Of a DNA stretch of 64,000 bases, positions 1 through 10,349 are shown one piece after another. The notes below the pieces were generated by a model. That model did not search any database, was not told the origin of the DNA, and was given only the letters and a program-made list of their open reading frames with translations. Every line of letters begins with the position of its first letter. The stretch's first letter is position 1. The position numbers were made by a program, and so were the translations under genes. Origin of the DNA: Anthopleura xanthogrammica (lineage: Eukaryota > Cnidaria > Anthozoa > Actiniaria > Actiniidae); NCBI GenBank assembly GCA_964019055.1, contig OZ025208.1, positions 1,965,001 through 2,029,000 of the forward strand. Direction: 5' to 3'.

Positions 1-363
1 TTCATATTGGCTGGTTACATCGCCATATTGAGAAAAGTTCGAGAATCTGCTCGAAATGTGCGTTCATCATCAAGCTCCGAATCGGCATTAGGAAGACGGG
101 TTTTATTTGTGATTCTGACCGATTTCTTTTGCTGGATGCCTGTCATGGTTCTTGGCGTGCTCTCTCTCGTTCATAACTTCAACGAACCTTCTGTGTATGT
201 CTGGGTAGCAGTATTCGTACTTCCCGTCAACTCAGCCATCAACCCAATACTGTACACCTTCTCTTCCTCTCAAACGATCAACAGCATGAAATCCATCAGA
301 AAAAGATTGATGAGAAATGCAGGTAATGATGTCCTTCATGTAATAAAATATAGAATAAAATAA
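1..363 (+). CDS. Relaxin/LGR-type GPCR, C-terminal exon (5' truncated by window)
   Basis: The frame is open from base 1 to a stop at 361-363 and encodes the end of a rhodopsin-family receptor. Visible are the end of the third intracellular loop, TM6 with TDFFCWMPV, and TM7 with the NPILY form of NPxxY followed by a basic helix-8 segment. The pairing of TD-x-x-CWxP in TM6 with LPxNSAxNPILYT in TM7 is typical of LGR receptors, closest to relaxin receptors (RXFP1/2). These are leucine-rich-repeat hormone receptors of the plasma membrane that signal through G proteins. The ectodomain and TM1-5 lie to the left of the window. A good donor (CAG|GTAATG) follows base 322, so the stop at 363 may be bypassed by splicing to a longer tail. 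The LGR class is fairly sure; the exact receptor is not. Confidence 0.8.
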   Translation, partial: FILAGYIAILRKVRESARNVRSSSSSESALGRRVLFVILTDFFCWMPVMVLGVLSLVHNFNEPSVYVWVAVFVLPVNSAINPILYTFSSSQTINSMKSIRKRLMRNAGNDVLHVIKYRIK

Positions 364-424
364 TAAATATAAATGGGATTTAGCAGTGGCATCTCTACAG
401 AGTACATATCATCATCCAATGAAA

Positions 425-625
425 TTCCAATTTGAATTTAGGGTTGATTTTTGCGGAGGGAGGAAATCCGGAGAACCCGGAGAAAAACCCTCGAAGCACA
501 GGAGAGAACCAAAGAACAACTCTACTCACATACGACATTGAGCCCAGCGGGACTCGAACCAAGGTGGCACTTGTGAGAGGCGAGCGCTCTTACCACTATA
601 CACCATCCGTGGTTCTCGTTCCTTG
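425..625 (-). mobile_element. tRNA-derived SINE, minus orientation
   Basis: Read on the minus strand it begins with a tRNA-like head: an A-box around GTATAGTGGTAAGAGCG and a B-box GGTTCGAGTCCC. A body follows with the family hallmark (cacaggagagaacc, aaccctcg, gagggagg on the plus strand). The same unit recurs in this window at 6735, 7575, 7785, 9085, 12600 and 18860. Confidence 0.75.
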
Positions 626-744
626 ATGTATTGAAAAGTGGAGGGAACTTTGTAACGACCTTTTGACTGATATGATCAGGGCCAGTCAGGGCCAGCTTAC
701 TCTCTGATCGACTGATTTGAAATTAGCATTTGTGTTATTACGAA

Positions 745-880
745 TGGAGAGACCGATAGAGAACCCGCAGAAAAGTTATTGAATCAAGGGAAAAAAAACA
801 ACAAAACTCTATCACATTTGATGCCGAGTCCAGGAATCGAACCCAAGACCCGAGAGATGAGCACCGAGTGTACTGCACCC
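745..880 (-). mobile_element. Divergent SINE copy
   Basis: The plus strand shows gagaacccgcagaaaa followed by aaactctatcacat and a B-box-like ccaggaatcgaaccc, in the same order as the better SINE copies but with many changes. It is probably an old copy of the same or a sister family. Confidence 0.45.
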
Positions 881-1114
881 TTGATTCCCAAATCACATGG
901 GGAAGGTATAGTGCGGAGAAGAGGAGGACAAAGTTATCTTTGCAAGACTGGTAGCCGGGAATGGAGAGGTGGAAAATAATATTAATGCTCTTCATACAAA
1001 AGATTGAGAGCGCGCTGTGATTGTCTGAAAAGTCAAGTTTTATTAGAAAATTTTAAGATCCCATATCAGGGTTTATTGCCCAGTACAATATATGAGGAGA
1101 GTTGCTTTATAATT

Positions 1115-1200
1115 CTATTCCTTGCCACAAGGGTTCTTCTCCAAGTTTTCCGGTGTTCCTTCTTGTGTAAAAATCAACCTCTAAATTCCCATTCAATCTG
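1115..1200 (+). mobile_element. SINE body fragment
   Basis: Contains gagggttcttctcc-like text (here caagggttcttctcc), a pyrimidine-rich stretch, then aaaaatcaacctctaaatt. This matches the 3' half of the SINE body. The tRNA-like head is missing, consistent with 5' truncation. Confidence 0.5.
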
Positions 1201-1248
1201 GCGTCGAAAACTAATTAAACCGCTGAACTAATAACTACTGATATGAAG

Positions 1249-1902
1249 GATACTTTATTTATCAGCTCCGCAAGTAGGCCCCGTGGTTTTGCCTATGAGG
1301 GAACTGAGGTTTTGCCGAGAAGGAGAAAACCCAGAAGAAATAGTCCAGCAAGAACTACATTAACTCTTCTGAAGACAGACCACCAACCCGCTGAGGTGAG
1401 TACAAAACAAGTCTCTTAACGATATAAAACATTGATCAGTAATGTGATAAGGCTTTGTATGGTTGGTTATAGTATTGTTACTGGTTTAGTATGGTTTCTG
1501 TTCTCGTCATCCCGGAATCCAATACAGGCTCACGGAAGCAGTATGATATGGGATCCATAATTTCGGCATCTCCCAGAATCCGTAGTGAATCCACCATCGT
1601 TCACGATTTGAATACATTTTTGTTTTTCTATAACACATAAGCTGTCCTCATTGTCAGTATTCACATATTAGTCCTTTTCCTCCCGTTTTGTAGCCCAGAA
1701 GTTTTTATTCAATGTGTATTTTTAAAAAAGCTTCATGTTTTTTGTACTGCAGGATGAAGCAAAAATTAATGGATCAGACGAAACACCTGAAAACGAAATA
1801 ATGGTAACCGAGCCTCAGTTAGTGGTGGAGGCTGATGACGATATAGAAAAAGGGACGGTAACAGGGGTGGTGATAAAAAAAAAAGACACACCCATAGTCT
1901 AA
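1249..1902 (+). CDS. Candidate cytoplasmic-tail exons of the upstream GPCR (1249-1395 + 1753-1902)
   Basis: Two stretches join in one frame by a canonical intron: donor GAG|GTGAGT after 1395 and acceptor TACTGCAG before 1753. Together they encode about 98 residues ending at a stop at 1900-1902. The first part is basic and Ser/Thr-rich (RRRKPRRNSP), the second acidic, as in receptor cytoplasmic tails. No domain is recognisable. The 5' edge is uncertain. AAG|GAT at 1249 is in phase 0 but has a poor pyrimidine tract. TTTATTTATCAG before 1266 is a better acceptor but in phase 2. Neither joins directly in frame to the phase-1 donor after 322, so either an intermediate exon is missing or this belongs to another transcript. 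Inference only. Confidence 0.35.
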
Positions 1903-3809
1903 ACCGTCCCTTGTGTACTGGGAAAACGCACTGCATCTTTCAGGGGGAAAAACGATCCCAAACAAATCAATAATAATTAGGGTGATACGCCTTGTAGAGG
2001 ACCCAAATGTTCTATTGTGTTATCGCCTGCCATTGGCAAATTGTTTAAATAGAATAAAATTAACAGAGGATAGAGAAAATTATTGTATAATTTGCTGAGT
2101 TGAAGAAAGTAAATTTGTAAAGATTATAGCAGATTTTGACGTATATTTCACATTTTCCGGTCTTTATGCAAGGATATGTGACAGTGCATAAATGTGGGAG
2201 GATGGACTACATCACAGAGATGCAGGGTGTATCGTAATATGTGTATATATAAGGAAGAATAGAGAGTGTATTGTAATTAATATATTGGGTAATAAATGTG
2301 GAGGAGGGAAACATAGGTAGGGTGTAGAAGTGTACACTAGGGTAAAAATGATGTTACTGGTGTACTAGTAGAGATAGCGAATAAAAAATAAGAGTAATAA
2401 TAAAGGCGAAGAACCAAATACAGTACAACGGTGATCGTGTGGATTTAAGCGTAAAGGTATGTGTGTGTTAGCGATAAATGGTGGTTGGAGAAGGAGAGCA
2501 TTGGTTATAGGGAATCACAGGGGAACACAGATGAACACAGGGGAACACAGGGGAACACAGGGGAACACAGGGGATCACAGGGGATCACAGGGGAACACAG
2601 GGGATCACAGGGGAACACAGGGGAACACAGGGGATCACAGGGGAACACAGGTGAACACAGGGGATCACAGGGGAACACAAGGAATCACAGGTGAAGACAG
2701 GGGAACACCGGGGAACACAGGGGATCACAGGGGAACACAGGGAATCACAGGACATCACAGGTGAACACAGGGAATCACAGGGCATCACAGGTGAACACAG
2801 GGAATCACAGGGGATCGCAGGGAACACAGGGGATCACAGGTGAACACAGGGGATCACAGGGGAACACAGGGGAACACAGGGGATCACAGGGGAACACAGG
2901 GGAATCATATGGATCACAGTAGAGACCAAGAGAAATATACAATAAAACCGGGACAAGTCATGTAGTCTTACATGAAGTGGTGACCTGGAGTCTTGCCGAA
3001 AAACAATATTACGAATCAGCGGTATTTCTAGTCTAATTACCATATAATACACAGGGCACCCATGTAGTAATATGCATTTTCCGACAATTTCCCATGACTC
3101 GTTTTCATCGTTGTTTCCGACAAATGTTCGGCACGGAAGTCTGAATTTTTCTTAAATTCAGGAAAACGACTAACTTATAACAATTCAAACCATTCAATCT
3201 TTGTTAAGAAATGTCAAGCGCTTTTCGTGAGCTTAATGGATTTGAAATTGAGCAATTTCTCGAACCTCGGCATAGAATACGAAATACTCATTATTCTATT
3301 ATCTCATTATTCCCAAAAATGAATATAACAATCTTTTAAAAATATATGATAAAGGTAAGGTTTTATCATTGATTATTTTTCGTACATTTTTTTACGATTC
3401 ATGAATTTTTGAATTTTGTTAAGAAAAATATCCCTTAACTTATAAAGAAAAGCACATTAAAAAAACATATTACTATAAAAAAAAAACTATTTATTTTCTG
3501 AATTATTTGCAGTCATTTAAAGAGTGTGAGAAAAAGATGCGGTTGGGCTTCCTGTGACGAAGTCCGCGAGAACAAAAGCGAGCTGTTACCATAACAACAA
3601 GCTTGTGTTTTCCCAGACATTTTATGTTTTGAAGTCATTTGTTTACGATTTGGACTCAGCAAAGATCATAAAAATCTTACATTTTTCCAAATCGAAGAAG
3701 AAAAGTACGATCCTGAGTACTCTTGCCCTTCACTGGGACATAATTTTGGTTTTGTATAGTTCGATTACTGTCGTTTTAGAAGGAAGTCTGAGGAGAAGTG
3801 CTAGAAAAG
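1903..3809. other. Intergenic region before CFAP96
   Basis: No supported gene. It holds the 10-bp minisatellite at 2511-2906, and otherwise AT-rich unique sequence. GGGCTTCCTGTG at 3545-3556, about 260 bp before the CFAP96 start codon, is one of several dispersed copies of that word in the window and contains a GGAA (ETS-like) core on the other strand. Confidence 0.5.
2511..2906. repeat. 10-bp minisatellite, about 40 units
   Basis: Uninterrupted tandem units of GGGAACACAG and GGGATCACAG, with minor variants such as GTGAACACAG and GGCATCACAG. The two main variants differ at one base and are interspersed. The 10-bp period leaves long reading frames on both strands (GNTGDHRGTQ-like peptides); these are artefacts. 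Confidence 0.95.
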
Positions 3810-6800
3810 ATGTCCAAAGGAATAAGCGAGGTCAAAAATGACTTGAATCGCGTCGGGTTATTCAGTGAATTGGGCTACATCTCTATCGGTGATCCCTACA
3901 AAACTCCTGTTTTAAGTAAGTAAAAAGTTATTGCTAGCATAAATGACATATTTTTCTCGAGAAACAGCTGATAAAAAGCACAATCATCGCCTGTAAGTTT
4001 TGTGTTGTACACGTGGGCTTGTGTAGTTAAGTTTTGCAAACACTCTAAAAACCTTTGAAGAGCAACTTTAAGACATTTAGCGAATATTTTAACCATTCTG
4101 TTTTCCATTTTATATCTTAAACTTAATAAATAACGTACCAGAGTGACGTAGGGTACCTAATAAGAACGAAATATGGATGGTCATATAAAAAAATTGAAAA
4201 AAAGGGTTTTACAAAATGTTTTTTGAACAGGAAGATCTTCATAGTTCCATATTTTCAATCAGCTTCAAATTTTTGAATATTTCGAGAAGATATAGGAGCC
4301 CGTTGTTCCATGATTTATTATGATAGGGTTAAAGTCTATGATTTTTGTTTTGAAACTCTAATCATTAGAGGAATAAATACACTGTAAATACCGGTACCAT
4401 AAGAGACATTAAAATAGCAAAAAAAAGGAGTTAATAGAAGATACACAGAGAGTATGATAGATAGAAAGAAAGGAAGGAAGAAAGAGAGAAGACACAAATT
4501 TACAGAAAAACCTATTTACTCGAATGAGCACCGCAACGCTTATTAAGTTTTTCATGCCTCAATTTCAAGGGCCACGCTTATTCGAGGGCGGCGCTTATTC
4601 GAGTAAATGCGGTATGGGAGTAAATTGCCCTATTTCACTATGACGTCACATCAAAACAACCTAGGTATCGTTTTAATGCTAATGATCATGGTCACCAGAG
4701 GAGGCAAAATAGCAGCAAAACAAATGAAATTTGGTTTATGACATAGTGGAAAGTGAGAGCAGCTAAATATTACACTAAATATCCGAATGAAAGAAGATTT
4801 AGCCTAAATTTCTATTATTCTTGTCCATGTAAACAAGCTGTGACATCATAGTGAAATAGGGCAATTGAATAACAGAGAAACAAAGAATTGAGCTATAAAT
4901 TACAGATTTACAGAGAGATAAGAATTGTGAAAAAGAAAGAAAGAGGGAGGTAGAATGTAAAACTCACACGAAGAGATAAATAAGGAAAAAACCCTGATTT
5001 TTCAAAATAATTTTTAGGTTTCAACACTGCTGCTCACAAAGGGAAACAAGTCCTACCAGGAGGAAGCAAGATCCGATGTGCACGACAAGATGGTTACTTT
5101 GATCAAAAGTTTAATCGTGTCCTTGAAGGGGAAGCATACACTGACCCTGTAAAAAAGAGAAGACAAGATAGACTGAAAGCTGCTAAGCTTAACATTGGCA
5201 AAGCATTTGTACCAAACAGTACTACAAAACTGCCGTAAGTATAATTTATATTTTTCCCATTGTTTTGATTGTTTGAGAGAACTGCAAATAAGTGATTGCC
5301 TGCAAATAATGGTCTGCTCATGTGCAGTAATGTTTGTTTGTCAACATGGCCCACTTCCCTGAGCTGTCAGATAATTACTTAGTATACACGTTCACGTTTA
5401 TTAGAGAGGAAAATGATCAAAGAAATAAAAAATGATTATTGAACTAAGTTATTAGCAAAATATTGTGATTTGTTAGTATCACACAGAAATATTTCAAGAA
5501 TATTTTTTAACCAATCATAAGCATTATTGTTCCTAGGTGCCTACAGTTTTTCAATTAGCACTGCACAGGAGGAATAGCCAGTGGCTAACAAACCTGTGGC
5601 CCTTGTTCAATGATCAAATTGGAATTTAGAAGTTGATTTTTACAGTTGGAGGAAAACCAAAAAACTTGGATAAAAACCAGGTTTTTGAGAAGTGATTGGG
5701 AATAAAAAGTGGCAATTCATTAGCAGTAGTGCACGTGTTTCTCACCTTTAGGCCTCAGATTTCTAGACTCAGCAACGTGTTAGTACCTTCATATAGTGAT
5801 TTATCATTCAAAATGTTTCAGTTCTGGTGCTGGAAACCATTATGGAACATTTGCTGGCCCGGTCTCAGCCTTCAGTCCTGTTGGCAAAGGAAAAAAGCCA
5901 CACACAGCAAGTGGCAGGAACTTCTTAACTAACCCACCAAAGAAGGGCACTGGTTATGGTTATTTACAAGTTACGATCGGCAATCCACCTAAATACATGT
6001 CAGATGGATATGACAGAGCTAGAGAGAATAGAAAGGTTTGTTTAAGACTTAACCCTATACCATTCTTGTGGTCATAGTTGCATAAACATGAAGCTAAGTG
6101 ACTTCATGAATATGCATAAAGAAAGACTTGCTATACACAGATTCTAAAAATGGCAATTTTGTCACTTTTCTATTAAAATTTTGAACTTCATCAATCAAAA
6201 ATTTTATCAGTATATCACTTTTACCTGAAAGATCATCCAAAAGTGAGTGAACAGGAAAAGGTTTTCAATGCTGTGGCATTTTTTTCTTTTAAGTTATTAC
6301 GGAATGAATTTACAGGTATAAGTATGAGATTTTGCTGATCAATACTGACTAGCCTCGCTTTGGTGTCATTTACACACTTTACAGTCTGCAGTAACTCCTA
6401 AAATAATCACTTTTTTGTCTCAGATTTTTCACAGAATCCTTACACTTGTATTTATATTATCTTCTTTCAATTGCGAGTTTTGTTTCTCTTGAGGCATTAA
6501 ATTTAGAAAATATGTAAACTAAAGTGGCCATTTTTCGAATGGGTCTATAACTTGCCATTTTCCATGACCTGCAGGTTGATATGGAAAGAAGTATGAAGCA
6601 GAGAAAAGGAGGGCCATTCAAGCTCAACCTACATCCAAAGAACTTCTTTGATGGAAACCCTTACAAGTCAGACAGGCGTAAGTATATCCTTAGTTAATTA
6701 GTGCTAAATGTGCAGCTTAAGTACACTTGAAAATAATCAGAATTAACAGTGGAATCCACTGAGTGGCTCTTCCTCCACTGCATTCCACTTGGAATTTAGA

Positions 6801-9800
6801 AGTTGATTTTTGAGGAGAGAGGAAAAACCGGAGAAGCCGGAAAAACCCTAGAAGCACAGGAGAGAACCAACAAACAACTCTACTCACATACTGTATGACA
6901 CCGAGCCCAGCGGGGCTCGAACTCAGGTCACCTTGGTGAGAGGCAAGCGCTCTCACCACTACGCCACCCGTGCTTCAGAAGCACACTTGATATTTTTTCC
7001 TGCAAATTTAATTTCCCAAAATCTGGTAGTTGGTATCCTAATTTAGATTTAGACCATTTGATGCATGGCAGCCAAAATTAATATTAAAAAAATGAGCCAT
7101 GTTGGGATTGCAGTCCTGAACACGTTCTAAAATGTTCTCTCAATACCGACCATATGTGCCCTTTTCTTCACATACTAATAATACTTTTCTTCACTTTTCG
7201 TTAAAAATATTGTCCTTGTCTAAAATGTTATTGTACGTGGGAAGAATCATTGTAAGACCTACTTTCCTGAACACGTTCTAAAATGTTCTCTCAATACAGA
7301 CCATATGTGCCCTTTTCTTCACATACTAATAATACTTTTCTTCACTTTTCGTTATAAATGTCGTCCTTGTCTAAAATGTTATTGTACATGGGAAGAATCG
7401 TTGTAAGACCTACTTTTCGCCCTGATGATGCACTAGAAGTGCGAAAGCTCGGTAAATTGTTAAAAATTTGTGGAAGAAACAAATGTAAACAATAACTTTG
7501 TCCTTGTTTTACGAGCCGGGGTAGCACTTAATAGCCTGTGGCTAACAAACCCTTCGTCCATAATCGAATTGGAATTTGGGGAGCACAGGTGCCATAGCCA
7601 CTAGAGTACTCGCCTATAACCGACCTGGGTGGGTTCAAGTCCAGCTGGGCTCAATGTCGTACAGGAGTAGAGTTGCTAGTTGGTTCTCTCTTGTGCTTCT
7701 AGGATTTTTTTCTGCAGGGTTTTCTGGTTTTCCTTTCTCTGAAAAAAATCAACTTCTAATTTCCAATAATGGAATCCAGTGGAAGAAGAAGTTGATTTTT
7801 GAGGAGGGAGGAAAACTGGAGAAACCAGAGAAAAAGCTTCAAAGCACAGGAGAGAACCAACTAGAAACTCTACACATGACTCCAAGTCCGGGAATCAAAC
7901 CTGGGGGGTCCATATGGTCAGAGGCAAGCACTAATATATGTTCACATGTTCCCTTTCATGTTTCTTGGAACCAAGCTGCTTGTCCTGTATAATTTCAATT
8001 AATTATTAGCCTTCAAAAACAAAATAATATTTTGCAATGACAGGCACATATTTGTTGAACGAGACAATTCTGAAAAAAAAAATGTTAGTATAAAAACAAT
8101 CACCATGTTATATATTTTTCCATATTTTGATCCTTTTAGCTTTACCTGCAATCAAAGATTCGAGAAAGCAAAAACCTGACTTCAAACCTTTCAAGCAGAG
8201 TTCTCCAGCTAAAGAGGTGAAGAACCAATCCAGAATATGTCATTATCAATACTAGTGACGGAATGAGGAACTGTTCATAATTCATGGGTGAGGGGGGGCT
8301 ATCAAAAAAGGGGGAGGTTAAAAAATTACCAGGTTTCCAAAAGGGGGGGCTGCAAAAAAGGTGTTCGTTCTGAGAGTTAGCTGTGCCCTGACTTAGATCA
8401 GCCCAGAGGTTGTTTCAGGGTTGGATCTGTGAGTTAGCCGTACCCTGACTTAGATCAGCCCAGAGGTTGTTTCAGGGTTGGATCTGTGAGTTAGCCATGC
8501 CCTGACTTAGATCAGCCCAGAGGTTGTTTCAGGGTTGGATCTGTGAGTTAGCCATGCCCTGACTTAGATCAGCCCAGAGGTTGTTTCAGGGTTCGATCTG
8601 TGAGTTAGCCATGCCCTGACTTAGATCAGCCCAGAGGTTGTTTCAGGGTTGGATCTGCGAGTTAGCCATGCCCTGACTTAGATCAGCCCAGAGGTTGTTT
8701 CAGGGTTGGATCTGTGAGTTAGCCATGCCCTGACTTAGATCAGCCCAGAGATTGCTGATTCTAAATTACCTTTATTCACTGTCCTGTTCTTATAGATTGG
8801 GGGATGTAAAGCTGGCTGTTTTACTACCTACCCTACACATTCTAAAGATCCTTACATGGTGAAAACAAAGAAAGAAGCAGCAGGACTTGAAAGAAAAATA
8901 TTCCGACCATCGCCAGGACCGAAATCAACACCAATGAGATCTATAGTCAACCAAAATGTTGAAAGGTAATAGTTTTACTTAATATTATAGTACACTGATT
9001 CCCAACATGGCGAACATAAAGGGATGGCCTGGGTCAAGGGGGTGAAAATGACGTCATTCGTTCGTGATTTGTGATCTATTCCTTGTTTTTACGAGGGTAG
9101 CAATAAATAGCCAGTGGCTAACAAACCTGTGGCCCTCGTTCCATGATCGAATTGGAATTTAGAAGTTGATTTTTGTGGAGGGAGGAAAACCAGAGAACCC
9201 GGAGAAAAACCCTTGAAGCACAGGAGAGAACCAACTTGAAACTCTACTCACATACAACACTGAGCCCGGCGGGACTCGAACTTGGGTCGCCTTGGTGAGA
9301 GGCGAGCACTCTAACCGCTACGCCACCTGTGCTTCCCACCTGTGTTTTTTTATTCATAGACCTGATTGGCTAACACGTTGCTAAGTACGTTTGCACCCAA
9401 TTCAAAACCTCTGGGAATAAGATTCTTTGTCTTTTGTATTTCGATATCATGTGGAAAATGTTTAGGACAAAAGTTTTTATTCCCAGAAGTTTTGAATTGG
9501 GTGGAAACCTACATAGCAACGCATTAGCCGATTAAATCTATTGTTCAAGCTTCATCTTCATTACTGGTGTTTCACATGGATCAGTAGTAAAGATCGAGCT
9601 TGAACTGTGAAGAATTGTTACAGCTAATATACGTCACGCGTGACCTGTAAATCCATGAATTCAAATGTAGTTTTCAAGTCTTCATATTAACATTTCAAAT
9701 CTCCGATCAAAGGCTCCGATATTCAAAAAAAAATCAGTTAAGAATTAGGTTTTGGACCCGCTATCATGAATGATTGTGAAATAATTACCAAACGAATTCA

Positions 9801-10349
9801 CTTGCCAACCACATCGCTAAGTACATGTGTATCAGCTTCAAAAAAAAAAAAATTTAAATAAAATTATTATGAGTTGCCAGAGTTTTGATCATAGTTGGTG
9901 CCGAGATTTGGAATTTCAAACAAAGCTGCCGAAACTCCAATAAAAACATTTGGGTTAGTGGTCACGCATGACGTAAATTAGCTTTTAATTATTAGTGATG
10001 CACTATGCTCCTAAGGGAGAAGCCAGCTTCCACAGATCACCGACAAGCCTTGTTTTTGACTCTCCACCCATGCAGTCTGCGTGACTGCCATGTTCAGAAT
10101 AGTGCATGGTTTCCTAGGTTACTGTATTCATAGGGGTGTGCATTTATAATCAGGGGGTCCTAGGATGACTATGGTATGATTAAAATATTAAATGTAGTCA
10201 GAGCTACAGGAGATTCACATGGTGAGTAAGTTCATCTGTGGCTTATGTCCTATTCGACACATTACATGTTTTATATAACTTTCTTAATTTGTTTTTACAG
10301 ACGAATCAACAGATTGAACTTCCGACAGCCCATCACGACGTCACTCTAA
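3810..10349 (+). CDS. CFAP96: CFAP96 (C4orf47) homologue, 7 exons, 311 aa
   Basis: Exons 3810-3915, 5018-5234, 5822-6035, 6575-6677, 8140-8216, 8796-8965 and 10301-10349 join with GT-AG boundaries and matching phases into one 311-codon frame. The start is the first ATG (MSKGISEV), followed by LFSELGYISIGDPY. Family hallmarks in order are LPGGSK and GYFD (exon 2), GKAFVPN (exons 2-3), SGAGNHYGTFAGP, NPPKKGTGYGY (exon 3), FKLNLHPKNFFDGNPY (exon 4), the KAGCFTTYP region and FRPSPGPKS (exon 6). Length and order match vertebrate C4orf47. The family is a cilia/flagella-associated cytoskeletal protein without an enzymatic domain; the molecular role is not evident from sequence. Introns carry SINEs, an inverted-repeat element and a 57-bp minisatellite. 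An AATAAA-like signal follows the stop near 10440. Confidence 0.93.
4623..4866. mobile_element. TIR element (MITE-like), about 245 bp, CFAP96 intron 1
   Basis: ATTGCCCTATTTCACTATGA near 4624 is mirrored by TCATAGTGAAATAGGGCAAT near 4846-4865, with imperfect pairing continuing inward (GACGTCAC versus GTGACATC). There is no coding capacity. This looks like a non-autonomous DNA transposon. Confidence 0.65.
5568..5690 (-). mobile_element. SINE 3'-part fragment
   Basis: The segment reads agccagtggctaacaaac, then cctgtggccc, then ttggaatttagaagttg and an eroded body. It matches the tail and body of the full SINE copy at 9085-9337. The tRNA head is missing. Confidence 0.55.
6735..6975 (-). mobile_element. 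tRNA-derived SINE, minus orientation
   Basis: The minus-strand tRNA-like head (GGCGTAGTGGTGAGAGCG A-box, B-box GAGTTCGAGCCCC) lies at 6905-6975. The body (cacaggagagaacc, gaaaaaccgg, ggaatttagaagttg) extends to about 6790, and a tail shared with the copy at 18930 (aatgcagtggagg / ggattccactgttaattc) reaches about 6735. It sits in CFAP96 intron 4. Confidence 0.8.
7117..7355. repeat. Direct duplication of about 90 bp, two copies
   Basis: A segment starting ctgaacacgttctaaaatg and running through gaccatatgtgcccttttc to ttcacttttcgtta occurs at about 7117-7205 and again at about 7265-7355, nearly identical. About 60 bp separates the copies. The second leads into the hammerhead-like motif at 7422. 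Confidence 0.85.
7418..7455 (+). ncRNA. Hammerhead-like catalytic-core motif (retroelement-derived)
   Basis: CTGATGA (7422-7428) is followed by a perfect 5-bp hairpin GCACT-aga-AGTGC (7430-7442) and then GAAA (7443-7446). This is the order CUGANGA, stem II, GAAA of a hammerhead core. Stem III and the cleavage site are not convincing. Penelope-like elements of animals are known to carry short hammerheads, and this is probably a remnant of such an element. A second copy with a different but paired stem lies at 47933. Confidence 0.4.
7575..7775 (+). mobile_element. tRNA-derived SINE, plus orientation
   Basis: Begins gagcacaggtgccatag with an A-box-like CCATAGCCACTAGAGTA and a B-box-like GGGTTCAAGTCCAGC. 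The body follows: agttggttctctcttgtgc, then tttttctgcagggtttt, ending near aaaatcaacttctaattt. Confidence 0.7.
7785..7930 (-). mobile_element. SINE copy, minus orientation, facing the previous one
   Basis: Starts 3'-first with gaagttgatttttgaggagg, then gcacaggagagaacc, aaactctacacatgactcc and a degraded B-box (gggaatcaaacc). Head-to-tail opposition to the preceding copy creates an inverted SINE pair in CFAP96 intron 4. Confidence 0.6.
8371..8755. repeat. 57-bp minisatellite, about 7 units
   Basis: Units run ggatctgtgagttagcc, atgccctgacttagatcag, cccagaggttgtttcagggtt. Copies differ by only a few bases. The same unit occurs as two copies at 37801-37925 and as part of a unit, inverted, near 48149-48191. 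It lies in CFAP96 intron 5, ending about 40 bp before exon 6. Confidence 0.95.
9085..9337 (-). mobile_element. Full-length tRNA-derived SINE, minus orientation
   Basis: This is the best-preserved copy. On the minus strand it reads a tRNA-like head (A-box GGCGTAGCGGTTAGAG, B-box AAGTTCGAGTCCCG), then tgagtagagtttcaagttgg, tctcctgtgcttcaaggg, a pyrimidine tract ending cctccctcc, aatcaacttctaaattcc, and a tail containing acgagggccacaggtttg and agccactggctatttattgc. Confidence 0.85.
9354..9542. mobile_element. TIR element, CFAP96 intron 6
   Basis: The left arm (gattggctaacacgttgc, cacccaattcaaaacctc, tgggaataa) is mirrored by the right arm (ttattcccagaagttttg, aattgggtgg, gcaacgcattagccg). The arms are about 60 bp and imperfect, with a loop of about 60 bp. 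Confidence 0.65.

Noticed and set aside
432..626. 64-codon frame
   Set aside because: It runs through a tRNA-derived SINE and is not a gene.
2459..3052. GNTGDHRG and SPVIPCVP frames
   Set aside because: Translations of the 10-bp minisatellite.
7576..7992. 138-codon frame
   Set aside because: Covers two opposed SINE copies in a CFAP96 intron.
8371..8755. CRISPR-like regular repeats
   Set aside because: Units are contiguous with no unique spacers, and the genome is an animal's.
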